From Ottelia alismoides (taxonomy: Eukaryota > Streptophyta > Magnoliopsida > Alismatales > Hydrocharitaceae), in contig JAZKJV010003367.1 in assembly GCA_037367405.1 (NCBI GenBank), positions 310,001 through 374,000 on the forward strand: a stretch of 64,000 bases of DNA, given 5' to 3'. This document shows, one piece after another, positions 1 to 12,114 of this stretch. Positions within the stretch are counted from its first letter, which is position 1. The number at the start of each line of letters is the position of its first letter. The notes under the pieces are model-generated. The model worked only from the letters and a program-made list of their open reading frames with translations. It searched no databases and was not told the DNA's origin. A program made the translations under genes and the position numbers.

Positions 1-197
1 TTCTTACCTAACCACATTCTTACAACCCTAATCCACATTCACGCTGTATTGACTCATCATATTCTCGTCCACTTGCTACAATGAAGGAACCAATCAAAGA
101 GCAAGCCCCTACTGAGATGAATGTTTGGCAGAAAGAGTTGACTTATACACATCCTGACTTATCCTTAGGGTACAACATGGCCGAACAAACAATTTGA

Positions 198-1205
198 ATG
201 AAGATTCCTACACCATACGATCTTCCTGACTTGATTTACTTGAGTGATCAACCTCACATTGACCAACCTTCATATCACCGATTCGAAGAGCCGACATATA
301 TAGGGGATTGGATTCATGCGACCAATTTACAGACCCCCTGCCTACTGACTCCACTATATGAAGCTCCGACCAACACTTGCCATACAGATGGGTTGTACTT
401 AACCCAGCATTACATGCCTTAGTCAAGGTGTGTTGAGTACAAGATCCCGAGTTCTCAGCAGTATCCTCCAATTGAGCATACTTCTCTCATGATGTGTCAT
501 GATAACTCATTGGAGGATGGCATTTCTAGAAAAATGAAGAGTCCATGTATGGAAGTGGATCACAGATTTCGTGGATTGAGTTTTGATAACCTAGAAGACA
601 CTGGATTGGCCACAAGTCATGTACAGCTGGAGTCCCTTCTACCTCCCTCTTCTACTAACCACTTTCCCTCCAAACCAGAGTCTGCACATTCTTCTAATCC
701 TCCTTCACCTGTCAAAAATACCAAAAAAATTGAAAACCCCAAAAATACCTTGAAAATTGAAAATGGAAAAGATCTACAAAAATTGGACCTTGCAGTTAGG
801 GAAGTACTTGATAGAAAGTTGATTTTTTAGCTTTCCTTAATAATTTTCATTGAACGCTTTTCCGACCTCAAAAGATTTGTGAGAAGTAAATTAATGCCTA
901 AAAGGTAGGACAATAAGAGGACAATGATTGAGAAACGTATAGTGTTTATGGCCACCTCATCGGTGATAGGGAGAAAAACCAAGAGTCGCGGGGTAAAGCG
1001 GTTGCCTAGATTTGACTGGGAAATCAAAGACACTACCTTCATCCATGTAAGAATCGATGATGACTCACCGATTAATATCCTCCCGAACTCCGTGTTTGCC
1101 AAGCTCAAACTCGGTTCTTCCAAGAAGTCAAGAGAAATCGTTTAGTTGGTTGATCGGTCCATTAAACGGTTGATAGGAACCATTTCAATCATCATTACTT
1201 TCTAA
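198..1205 (+). pseudogene. Gypsy gag C-terminal region and protease N-terminal region, with stops
   Basis: One frame runs from an ATG at 198 to 1205, broken by TAG at 420, 828, 906 and 1143 and by TAA at 1203. The first part is rich in Pro, Ser and His and matches no domain I know. From about 1020 it reads HVRIDDDSPINILPNSVF, which has the layout of a plant retropepsin active-site strand (D-[ST]-G-[SA] followed by xNILP). Here the usual D-S/T-G is changed to DDDS, so the catalytic triplet looks lost. After the TAG at 1143 comes LVDRSIKR, matching LADRSLKR in the minus-strand element at 16885-17034. There the residue before is Gln, so the TAG probably replaced CAG. Confidence 0.7.
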
Positions 1206-1210
1206 GGTTC

Positions 1211-2152
1211 TCTTCTGAGGTAGATTTCACGATCATTAACATTGAGCACCGAGGAGAGTTCACCTAGTCTTAGATCATTCTTGGAAAGTCGTTCTTAGCA
1301 TTGGCTAATGCAACTATATATTACGAGACTCGGGAGATCAATTTCTCTGCATTGGGAGAACTACGACCTCGCCCAATCTTTGAGGATACATGATATTCTA
1401 AGGCAAATTGTAAAGTCGCAGACAGTCGTGGCCTCCAAGAGACAGTTGAGTCCCGTCTCTCTACTACACCAAAGATTCCGACTATCCAGACGACCATTGG
1501 TTCAAAGACTCCCTATACTTCCACACCACCCACTGCTTGCATCATCACCACCGTGACAGATTATAGAGAGGACTCACAACAGGAAGCTGCCCCTGAGTCG
1601 GACACGATCATTTCTGATTTCCTTGACTTTTTAGATGATCCAACGCTTGAGCCTGTAAATGCCAATCCAACTGAGAACATTATGCCAAACCAGAGACATG
1701 TATTAGCCCTGCAGGAGTATTATAATGCATATGGAGACTCATCAGATGATGAACCTCTGGTCATCACCTCACTACATTTAGGGCCTACACCAAAAGAGAA
1801 AACTGGGACCAAATTGACCAATTTTGACAAATTGGTTGCTCTATCCTCTAGTCGATCATCTAGTAAGAAGAAGAAGAGTATTGATTCCTTGAGGTGTTAT
1901 CCCAAACTCCTCAAGATGTATCACTCTCCTCTTCCTCTTGATGCTTCGGGTTCTAGAAAATCGGCTAAGAAAGTTGCCTTCAACGTACCAAAGAAGGAAT
2001 TTTCTGAGGAGTGCTCATCAGGTCCGGATGAGGTAATCTATATGAGTGAGTTCAGTTCAGTTGTTCTTAAGCCATACTTGAGCAAGCAGCTGCGTGTCGA
2101 CCCCCGTTGGATGTTCCCTACCCCTCACTATTATTCTTCTGAGGATTTCTGA
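1211..2152 (+). pseudogene. Gypsy protease C-terminal part plus acidic tail frame
   Basis: The frame continues the protease after a shift of one base near 1205. It reads VDFTIINIEH and then IILGKSFLALANATIYYE, the typical ILGRPFL segment that closes plant gypsy proteases (about residues 20-45). Internal stops are TAG at 1265 and 1271 and TGA at 1391. From about 1553 to the TGA at 2150 it stays open for 200 codons. That tail is acidic then basic (DSSDDEPL, a KKKK run) and resembles no reverse transcriptase. It may be a C-terminal extension of the gag-pro product or a remnant linker. A tail frame at the same place, before a similar 3' array, is seen at 61678-62109. Confidence 0.65.
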
Positions 2153-2350
2153 CAGCGACGCATATGTATACTACCCACCCCCTCGCTTCCGCAAGATGGT
2201 CTGTCACAAACCTTCTTGATCCTTGTATATTCTCACTCCTCCTGGTACAGATTTTCCTTTCTTTATTTTCCCTCCCTCCCCCGTGATTCGCATCACTCAC
2301 CCTAGTTCTATACCGTTTGCATTTTGTGGCTATACTTTGGATTACTAGAT

Positions 2351-2598
2351 CCTAAGTATAGGGGGCGACTGACCCGAGTTGCTCCATCTCTCCATGTATA
2401 ATCTTTACCACCCCCATCAGTCCCCCAATCTTGTATTTTCTCCAATACTTAGGCTGACCAGAGCCTAAGTATAGTGGGCCGATGCCCATGGAATATTCAA
2501 CTTCTCCTCTATTCTTTTCACTCACTTATGCTTAGTACGAGCTACGACTTTTTGTCACCTAGTGTCATGAGGACATAGCACATGCTAAGTATAGGGGG
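2351..2598 (+). repeat. Array of hairpin plus polypurine-tract-like units (3 units)
   Basis: Three copies of a CCTAAGTATAGGGGG-like motif lie at 2351-2365, 2464-2478 and 2584-2598. The second is preceded by its own inverted repeat: ACTTAGGCT (2447-2455) pairs perfectly with AGCCTAAGT (2462-2470) around a 6-base loop, and the purine run starts inside the right arm. The last copy is followed directly by TGTGTATATATTA. Polypurine tracts normally prime plus-strand DNA just before the 3' LTR, and only one or two are expected. Confidence 0.7.
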
Positions 2599-4218
2599 TG
2601 TGTATATATTACATATATACTTTTCCTACAGTCCGTACTTTGACTTGTTTGTAATTAAAATAATAGGTTATGGGTTATTTGTTGTAAATAAGAGGTATAA
2701 CAAAAAAACTTTTAAAAAACCAAAAAAATCCACTTTTTCAAAAAAATATATACTTTTTGGAAAAATTCAAAAAAGTTTTCTTTTTCAAAAAAACTTTAAA
2801 AAAACTCTTTTCTTTCTTTATATGCTTTAAAAAAATAAAAAGTTTCTTTTTCAAAAAAACTTTTGAAAAATAGAAAAAACCTTTAAAAACACATCTTTCT
2901 TCCTTTCCTTTCTTTTTCAAAAAAATAAAAAAATCACAAAAATCAAAATCACAAAAAAATGAATGAGTTGGTTTAATCCCTGATACATTCATACAAGAAT
3001 AGTGAAGTTCAAGAACACTTGGTTTCTGAGGTCTTGAGATTTTGAGTTGACCAGCCTTAGTCATTAGAATCTTTGACTTAAATATTCACATTTCCTAGTT
3101 TGAAAGATTTGTATGCTATATTGCATGCTTAGTTTCTACCTTAAGAATATGATTAGCACCTCGCATACACGACTGCAGCTATGATGAGATGAGTTGAAAT
3201 TTCATTTGAGGAACCAGGATGAGGGATTTGTGTTTGGATCTGATTTCATGATGCTCGAGGATGGGATAAAATCAATGAAGGCTTCATGAAACCTGAATGT
3301 TAGCACCTTTACCCAGTATGAGAACATGCTTCTTGTACTATCTCTTGATATTTACCTATGTGCCATGGTGTGATGAAATCTAAAAAAATTTATTTATCAG
3401 TATGCGCCAACTCTTGGTAAAAGCAGGGGCGCTAGCCAAAAAAGCAATGAAATGAAATATCAATGTTGAAAGAAAATATCTTACCATACAAAGTCAAATA
3501 TCAAAGAGCTTCCACCAAAGGCGAGCGCTCCCAATTATTTCAAAATATCCACTTGGACCACTCCTATTAGGACCAGGAGTCAGGCTAGCACTAAAGAAGG
3601 GCTCTGCATCGTAAATGCTACAACTCTGGGTGTAGAAGGTATATTAGATTCTCAAAAAAGGCATACTCCGATGTACTCCCAGGAAAACAAGTGCAGACGA
3701 CTCCAACTTCTCTTGACGGACACACTGATAAACAACCAAAAAATACATGTGTTGAGTTAATAAGGCACTCGAGTTGATCTTTGTTCTAATGAGAGGGAGA
3801 GAAGAAATGACACATTCCTACACCCTCCATCAATTGGCCTTCCATATGCACTTTTAAGTCTGACAACTAAAGAGATGGTGGATTGGATGCAAGAAATAGT
3901 TTATTCCCTAGTGTGGAGGGTCGGGTTCTTAGGAGAGTCTCTTGGACCGGAACCTTAGGTGTCGCTGTGACTCTACTCTTGTAATTGTAGTCCACACCTA
4001 AAGTCATATCCCTATTATATATGTATATAGAGAGAGTCTGATAATTAGGAAAATTGGATACCTTTTGACTAGAGCTTGGTTCAGCTTAGAATTTTAGGAT
4101 CTCTAAAATCGAGATTTCTTGAATGGATCAGGTCTTGTATTCACATGCACAGTTAGTGTTTAATTCAACTTATTCATTATTTATGCTCGAGGACTAGCAA
4201 AGTTTAAGTATAAGGGGG
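2599..4218 (+). other. Gene-free gypsy 3' UTR, ending in a polypurine tract
   Basis: No coding frame of value. Bases 2700-2960 are A- and T-homopolymer rich. The rest resembles untranslated 3' sequence of plant gypsy elements. At 4206-4218 AAGTATAAGGGGG forms a clean polypurine tract directly before the LTR at 4219, preceded by CTCGAGGACTAGCAAAGTTT, a context common in Tat-type elements. TGTGTATATATTA at 2599 recurs at 62676 after the same motif and could alternatively be an LTR start. Confidence 0.55.
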
Positions 4219-6245
4219 AGACGAATCCACGATTCATCATTTCAATATATTGATCTTAGCGAAATCCTCGAGTAAAATCTTAAATAAATGTCTATGAAAT
4301 CAATAAATTAACAAACTGTCTATTGTAAATATAAAGCAATAATTATTATATATTATATTGTATAAAATAAGTTAACAATAAAAATCGTAAAATAAAGGAA
4401 TTTTCACATGTAAATGGCCTAAAACTTCATGTATTTTTAATAATTTCATTTCAACTCTTTTTAACTAATTCTTTCTCTGATTTGTTCATAAAAATGCATA
4501 TAAAAATAGAAAAATATAAAATAAATTTCATCTCAAAGAAATACCCCTAGATCCTAAAGAGAAAAAATCGTAAAGTCCAACTTCCCAGCCGAATTCCCGC
4601 TCCGTATGAACTCCAAATTCACCAAACTTACTTTTAAAGTTCAAGTTAGAAAATTATCTATCCAATAAAAGTGTTTCATGAAAATTGGTGCTCGTTTGTA
4701 AAATATAGGTTTTGGGACCTAGGTGTACATTGTATGTAATGTAAGTATAAATTCTTTCTTCATTTTTTATTTATTTTTTTAACTACTAAAAATGTAAAAA
4801 CAACTTTATTGTATTGTATTTTATTCCTAGTATTTTATTTCATTTTTATGTTGTAAATATCTTATTAAAAATACAAAACAAAATAAAATTATAAAAGTAA
4901 AAAAAACATGTATATGTTATTTGTCTTCGTTTGTAAATTATCCACTATTTTCTTTCTTCTCTTTATTTTATTGTATTTTAGTAGATTACTTTATTTTATT
5001 TTTTTTCCTTTATTTATTTCCCATTCTCTATAATAACTTCTCTTCTACCATCAACTTCTATTCAACTCCACCATATTCCAATAACCTCTCATTCCACTCC
5101 ATCTCATCCACCTTCATTTTTCTCTCTAACTTCTCACTCTTCTTCTTTATTTTTATCTGCACATCCTCATTTTCTCCCATCCATCATTTTAAGGGAAAAA
5201 GGAGAGAGCTTGGAATGCGGTGTCGGTTACAATTGTGTATCATCTTCCTCAAGCGACGAACTCTTTCAGGCGAAAAATAACATGATGTTGAGCAACTAAT
5301 CGTCTACCATTTGATATTTATTTGTATTTTTGTGATAATTGGGTAATTATTTTAAATTGTTTAAGTGAAATATTACATATTTTACCCCATTTGAGCTCCT
5401 AAATTCATATTTCACTCACATTTGCTCCAAAAGTTCTACAAAAATCAGAAATTATGTTTTGAAATATGGTTTGATTTATTTCTAAATTTAATATAAATTG
5501 GAGTTGTCATGTGCCTTAAATAAATTTTAAAGTGATTTCAGTAATTGATTTTTAATTAAATCTACACACATCTATTTTTCAAAATTTCAACTCTCATGGA
5601 TTGATCATATAAAAGCCTTTTTGAAATAATTTGTATGGCTAATTTGATAATGTAGATTTATTAGGAATTAATTAGTCACTCTTTTTCCATTAAAAAATCC
5701 ATAAAAATCATATGTTCTCTAAAAATTCAAAAAAATATTGTAGACTCATTACACCATGTCTTATTTAAAGTAAATTTTTCATAATTTTTGCATTACGTTT
5801 GTGTGAAAAGTTATAAAAAAATCCATAAAAAGTAAGCATTTTTCTTTGTTGCATTTTAACCTCAAAAATTCCAAAAAATGTGTTTTGCATTCATCACTGA
5901 ATTAGGTTTCTAAGAAAAATATAATTTGGCTAAATTGGACTTATTTCCTATTAAAATTAATTTGGCTAAGTTGTGTGCTTTCTTATTAATTTGATTCACC
6001 CACAATTGCATTCGCGTTTATTTTTGCATTAAAAAATACAAAAAAAATCCGCATTAGAAACCTAGACCTAAATTTTTGAATTAACCCAAAGTTGTTCCTT
6101 TGCCTCTATGTGTTCGACCCCGGACTTGTCCGGAATATAAATTAAATCCAAGACACTCTTCATGGATATCTTTTCTTGATTCTAACTGATTCTCTAAGTA
6201 CTCGTATTACAATGAGTACAGATTATACCAAGTACCTAGCGGATC
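4219..6245 (+). mobile_element. Gypsy LTR (+), apparent 3' LTR
   Basis: Starts right after a polypurine tract with AGACGAATCCACGATTCATC, a one- or two-base variant of the terminus TGATGAATCCACGATTCATC of the minus-strand LTR at 25265-28077. The two align in patches throughout: U3 boxes near 4570-4720 against 27540-27720, and the segment with GTTCGACCCCGGACTTG at 6113 against 25380-25405. A GC-rich stretch (5180-5280) is followed by about 800 bases of AT-rich DNA. The 3' boundary near 6245 is approximate. Confidence 0.7.
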
Positions 6246-6254
6246 GATCACCAG

Positions 6255-7701
6255 GTAAGTGTCCTTGGGTCAAACACAAAGAGGTAGAAAATTATACTTT
6301 GATTTTTTAGGAGGAAAATATTTTTGTGATATTTATTTATTCAAAAGAATTGTTGGTTTTTTGTCTTTTCTTGTTTTTATTGTTTTTTTCAATTTGTATT
6401 TAATTTTTGAAATGATGAATTTTGTAAAGAAGTGATCTACAATATAGTATATAAGTGATAAAAATATAGATGATAATATATAGGTAGATGACATGAAGAA
6501 AAACTCGAGCAACTGACTTGAAGAGAATCAAACCAAAAGTAAAAATGGAGGCGAATCATGAAGAATGAAATCTCGATGAAAATGCAAAAAAATCTTCAAA
6601 TTTTAATTTCAAATCAAATCTAGAGTATTTATGTAATTATCTTAAGAAAAAGAACTCAAAATAATGTCTTTAAATTTCTCAAAGTAGCTCTATAATTCAA
6701 GGTTATAGATGCGAAAGAAATAAAATGTTCTACACAATTGGGTCTTCGACCGAGGACTAAAAAGGAAGGATAAGTTAGTTATTTTGCAAATAGGTCCTTC
6801 AGGGACCTATTTGCAAATAATTATAAATTCTTGAGCGTCGTTTGAAATATGGAACTTGCTGGGATTATGATGTTATTTTCCCATTGTTTCTCTTTGTGTG
6901 GTCATGATTAGATCATGCAGTAAATCTCCAGCCATCGATGGGAGACGTGTGTCGCAAGGATGTAGCACATGGAGTTCTTGAGGATCTTCCCTAAATAGAA
7001 GGAGCGACAGTGGCGATGAAACATTGATTGATTGATGATAGCTTGTCAGCAGCTTGAGAGTGCTCCAACAGGGCCAAAAAGGGGGCTTCTCCCCCTTGGA
7101 GCTCTCCTGCAACAAGGAGGCGATGAAGCTACTGAAGGACGAAGAGGACGAATACTAGCTAAAGGTTGATCTAGGATTTCGGCTCCCAGATCTGGATGGT
7201 TGCTTATTCGCCTCAAATTGGTGTCTAATCGAGGATGCTCGCGCTTCTAGAGGATAGATTAACCTTCTAGGAAGCATCTATGGTTCGATTATAAAAAAAA
7301 TGACCTAATATATTTGGGTTTCTTGTGCAGCCAATTGAATGTTCACAATAAAATTTCCAGACACGAAATTGAAGCAAAATAGAATCAAGTTGGATTTGGA
7401 TTTTGATGGGAATTAATTGATCAAGGATTAAGTTTCCTAAGGATGTGATTAATTAAACTAGTTGGGAGAGAAATTCAAGGAAAAAGGAAAAAGGGGTTGG
7501 ATGAGGTACATGGGAGTAGAAGGTATATGACACTCCTATCTTCTCTCGACGGCCGGTACTGTCGGAGCTACATACGATGATGATGGCGGTGATGTACGGG
7601 TATAAGCCCTGGAACTCCATCCCCTGACATCCCTCCTCCAAGCGAAGCTACCCTATGTGTTGCCACCATCGGAGATGGGTAGAGCGAGGCTTGGAAGTGG
7701 C
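6255..7701 (-). mobile_element. Gypsy LTR fragment (-)
   Basis: Reads as the reverse complement of the LTR that precedes the PBS at 57029. The clearest matches are 6253-6300 with 56860-56900, 6430-6560 with 56590-56700, and the hairpin with core GGTCC...GGACC at 6783-6817 against 56390-56419. The GC-richer part (6850-7690) has no recognisable gene. The outer limit is set by the LTR start at 7702. Confidence 0.55.
6783..6817. repeat. Perfect 15-bp hairpin in LTR
   Basis: TTTGCAAATAGGTCC (6783-6797) and its exact reverse complement (6803-6817) surround a 5-base loop. The related LTR has a hairpin with the same GGTCC/GGACC core but different outer stem at 56390-56419. Confidence 0.8.
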
Positions 7702-10700
7702 TGATGAATATGCATTTCATCATCTTTGTTCATTTATTTTAGCTTAAAATCCTTTATCAAACATTTGCATATAATAATAAATCAATATTCTTACTAACCT
7801 GCATCTGTGTGTAAATATTGGACATATATTATTATTTTAACATAAAATAAATAAATAAAGAAAATAAAATAAAGAAATAAAAAGATTGTATATATGTAAT
7901 AAATACAAGTTGACCTGAACTCCAAGAGAAAGTTAAGACTTGACCTGATCGATCAGGAATAAAGTAGGGGGAGATAGGGTCTTTAATCATAAAATCCAAA
8001 GGAATATAAATTTATTATGTGTATATTTGTATAAAACTTACACTATTTTATTTTTCCATAAATTTATCTTAAATTAAATAATTTTATTAACAAAAGTTGT
8101 AAATAACTTTTTTAAAATAATAAAAATTTTGTAAAATAAAATCATGTACAGAATAAAAGTAACCACATTCAAAAAAAGTCATAAAGCGATAATTGAAAGA
8201 CCAATTCCGTCTTCATATGAACTCTAACGATTCAAACTCACTTCCATCGTATTCTAAATTAAAATTTCTTTAAAATGGCAATGTTTCTTAATTTTTGGAT
8301 TTAAGTTTTGAAAGGAGGTTTTGGGGAGTGGTTTTTGCATTTTTACCATTTGTTTATTGTATATATTTATAAATATTTATTTTATACGTATTTATTCGTC
8401 AATAATTGTAAATATTTTTTTAAATTATTTAAAATAAAAATAAAAATTTAAAACATAAAATAGACTAATTTCCTTATTTAACTATGTGTATAATGTACCA
8501 ATGTATATATTATATGTGTATAATTAATTTTCCTAAATAACTACACTAAAAACAGTAAATAACTAACATTTATTATTAAATTTAATAAAGTGATGAGAAT
8601 ATTTTAATTAATTAATTATGTAAATAATATACCATATGTAAATAATTTTATTAGTTCCACCATTAACCTCCTTCCTTCTTTTTCTCTCCATTCAAATTTT
8701 GATATTCAAATCCATTTTTTCTATGTATTTGGCTCCTCCTCCCTCATTCTACTTGATCAATCTTTTGGAGAGGAGCCTAATCTTTAAGAGTTATCTTGTT
8801 GTAGAAAGACGTCCAGCCTCCAATTCGTCCAGTGACAACGAGATGATTGTCGTGAAGGCCATAATGGCATTCATCCAATCCCACTGTGAGATCCATTTCA
8901 TTTTAAATATTTTAATTATATAATTTTAGGTCTAATTCGCGTTTCGATTTTGTTGTCATTTTTTTAGTTTTCGATCATAGTTTTTAATCGTAGTTCGTAA
9001 TCAATCATCAAAATTGTTTCCGATCCGATACTAATCTCCATCTCATACTCTCGATCTATCCACGTTCTACGTCACGCAACCAATCACCTCTGGTCAGACA
9101 CGGTGGACGGAGATCCATATCCATCCATCCACCTCATCGTCCATTCACATTTTCTATCAATAATTTTTGCATCCAGCCGTCATGCTCGAGTCAATTTCTC
9201 TCTGTATTTTATTGCAGGAAAGAGTAAAAAAGGGGAAAAATTTGCAGTTATTGTTTGTAAAAAATAAAAAATAGAAACATCCTCTGTTTTAAAAAAAATT
9301 GGGCAGCACTGCTGCCTCCGCCAGAAGCCACCGACCCCCCGGCCAGCACCGACACGCAGCCAATCGTAGCACCACCCTTGAAGCTCTTCACCGACGTCCC
9401 AGATCTAGCGGAGAGGTGCCACCATCCTTCGCTCGTGTCCCGCAACCATCGCCTCCTCCGTTCGATGCCGTAGAAGCTCGACCTTCACCAGCCCGTTGAT
9501 CATAACTCGACCTCCTTCCACACAACTCGCGTGAGCCTCCTTCCACAGCCGCCTGAACTCGATGCCGCCCATCAACCTCTGTGTAAAGAAGACCTTCTGT
9601 AGGAGCTTCACCACGCTAGCACCCCTCAAAGAACCTCCACCGACAAAAACCGATTGTCGTTGCCCCCTCCACCTGGATCTTAGACCTCGATAGCACCGCC
9701 GTCTAGAACCCGAGTCGTCACAGCCAGCCGCTGAAGAAGCCAGCACCGCCACCCTCTACTACTGGATAGCCACACAACACCTCTGCTTGTACTTTCGCTA
9801 CTGACTGCCGCCCTAAAGAACATCATGCCGCCACCACCTCTCGATTGGAGGGGAGTAAGGGGTGGTGACCTTGTAAACCCTACTATTATTTTAATAAAAT
9901 TACATAAATCCCCGCCTAGGTTTCCAAAATTGCAAAGAGAACCTCTCTAGAGCCTAGAACGTACATTGCAGGTACCCTTGAGTAACTTGCATTTTCTTCC
10001 CTCAATTTCATTTTCTTATTACATTTCAATTAAAAAATATTATATAATTGCATTTCAGTCTTGTATTCCAAACTTATATTTGCATGCTTTTATTGTTGAA
10101 ATAAATGTTGATTGTGCTCAATAAATTCTCAAAAAATTAGATTGAGTTCATGTTACTAACTGTTTATAGCATAATTTTTTAGTGCGTTTTATTTTCATTT
10201 GCTATTATAAAAAAATTAAAAAAAATCTTACATTTTTCAATGTTTGACACTAAAAACATAAAAACTTAAATATTGCCTCAAAAAATTCCAAAAAATAGAA
10301 TAGTTTTATTTTTATGCATTTAATTTCCTGTGCAAATTTCAAGCATTATTTTTTAAATCCAAAAAAATGTAAAAATCAAGAACCTTAAAAAATCATAGAA
10401 AACTTTAGAAATTTCCAAAAATAGTGATTGCATTTCTTATTTGTAGATAATTCATTATAGTTTTGGGGAAAATAAATTCAGTAGATTTTTATTTTGTTTG
10501 ATATTTTTAAATTGAAAAATATTCATGTATGCTCATTGTTTAATTTATTTCCTATTTTTATTCATTGTGAAAATCCTAAAAAATCTCAGAAAAACTACAA
10601 AAATAGAAAAAATCATCAAAACAAAAATGTTTTATTTAGGATTTTTTATCATTTTCGTCTTGTTAAAAAATAAAAAAGTTGGATTTATTTTTTGTTTAAA

Positions 10701-10960
10701 TTTGCTTTAAAAATATTATTTGAAAATTAAAAATTTGTAAAATTAAAAACCAATAAAAAATAAAAATCAGAAAATATAAAAATATAAAATATAAAAAATA
10801 AAGAGATAAAAATCTCACAAAAACTAAGATAGTTTGCATTTGAATTCCTTCTTTCTTTTAATTGATTTTTCAGTTATTTGAATAATCCTTGGGATTTATA
10901 CCTTCCTTGAGTTCAATCCTTTTGTTATACCGGTTAATTAAATATCAAAATTTCTCTTGC
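7702..10960 (+). mobile_element. Gypsy LTR (+) with GC-rich and AT-rich blocks
   Basis: Begins TGATGAATATGCATTTCATCA, a short palindrome at the LTR tip as in the other copies. The next bases (CTTAAAATCC...CATTTGCATATAAT) match the LTR starts at 23243 and 13138 on the other strand. Promoter-like sequence with CTACGTCACG...AACCAATCA lies near 9068. A GC-rich block (9300-9850) is followed by about 950 AT-rich bases and then the CCTTGAGTTCAATCC box near 10908. GC-rich short frames at 9299-9752 exist on both strands, so I do not call them genes. Confidence 0.6.
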
Positions 10961-11090
10961 TACATTTTCTGTAACTATTGGCTTGAGAAGGAATAATTTT
11001 TTTGTTGAGGGATCATTTCTATTGCGACGGCATCACATATATTCATCTAAAATAAAACTCACAAAAATATCTGTCACTAGTGGCAAAGGT

Positions 11091-11150
11091 ATGGCAGTTA
11101 GAACTAGAGCTCGAAGAGTTGTTTTGGAAGTGAATAATTCGGATGATTAA
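11091..11150 (+). pseudogene. Possible gag start codon region, interrupted
   Basis: After the LTR at 7702-10960 an ATG opens a 19-codon frame (MAVRTRARRVVLEVNNSDD) that ends in TAA. A short Arg-rich N-terminus soon after the leader is typical of plant gypsy gag. Nothing recognisable follows in frame. Confidence 0.3.
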
Positions 11151-11154
11151 ATAT

Positions 11155-12114
11155 GAAGGAAGGGAGAGGGGAGGATCAGATCCAACGGCATACATGTGTT
11201 ATGATAGTTATGTAAATAATATGGGCGGATCAAATCAAAGAATGGATGGATGATGAAGCGTGGATAAATGGGAGAAGTGTGGGCGTTCAAACAGATCACC
11301 ACCATCTTCTTGAGGTGGATGAAGGTTGTGATGTTGACTTGTATCAGCACCACATTAAACCATAAATAAAAATCTTTATAAATTATATAATAAATAATAA
11401 TAAATATTTTAAAAAGGTATAAAAATGAAAAATATAAATAGTTAAATTATGTAAATTACAATATATTTTATTTTAATAAATAATATATATTATGGTATAT
11501 AAATACAATATTAATAAATACATATACAATATAGAACTGATCAAAGCCGTACCTATTGTAGTCTCTACACACTCACACACTCGCAAGTGATAGGGGATTT
11601 GCCTCCTTTATTTTCTTGCATTTTTCTTGCTACTGCTTCACGTCACTGAACAAATTAAAATGACTCTCACTTATATAAGAAAACTGGTCTATGGCATGCC
11701 CGTGTGTTCCGAAGAGAAAACCCGAAAAAACCTAATTCAACTCGTCCTTCCGCCAATAATCAGACTGTTGTTGATTGGCAAGTCTCTCGCCAACCACTTT
11801 CTGTCCTCCTATCCGATAGGATCCTCTTGGTCATGAAAGAGACCAATGAGATTCAGGAGACTGATGCTAACGAAATTGGCCTTTGTGCTCCTTCATTGGG
11901 GACCAAAAGGGTAGAGAGGCTACTAAAAGTTGATTCCAGGCCTTCTGACTTGATGTTATGTAGTAGTATTTCTTCCAAGCAATTATTCCCTTCTTCACTC
12001 ACGCAAGATTACTGGATTGGGCATGCACCCATTGTCCAAGATTCCCCACTACTACCCTCCGAGGGAGTCCGAGTCGTGTCTCAGTTCCAGTATGGTTGAT
12101 CATCTGATTGATAA
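11155..12114 (+). other. Retrotransposon-internal DNA with an unrecognised frame
   Basis: Bases 11155-11560 hold no gene that I can support. Bases 11704-12099 stay open for 131 codons, but the frame begins with GTG, not ATG, and shows no domain, signal or membrane segment. It lies between an LTR on + and an LTR fragment on -, so it is probably the eroded interior of a retroelement. Confidence 0.3.

Larger units (their letters stand above)
1..2598 (+). mobile_element. Ty3/gypsy gag-protease element, 3' part of internal region
   Basis: Decayed internal region of a gypsy-type LTR retrotransposon whose 5' half lies outside the window. It contains a long frame (198-1205) ending in a retropepsin-like segment, a second frame (1211-2152) with the protease C-terminal part and an acidic tail, and then an array of hairpin/polypurine motifs at 2351-2598. 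Only about 450 bases separate the protease from the tail stop region and polypurine motifs, so no reverse transcriptase, RNase H or integrase fits here. The same order is seen at 58643-62675. Assignment to the Tat/Athila side of Ty3/gypsy rests on the protease and gag motifs and is inference. Confidence 0.75.

Noticed and set aside
9299..9752. GC-rich frames on both strands in an LTR; similar ones at 16374-16920, 20780-21266, 39610-40248 and 41255-41771
   Set aside because: Overlapping frames on both strands without domains or ATG context; GC content makes stops rare.
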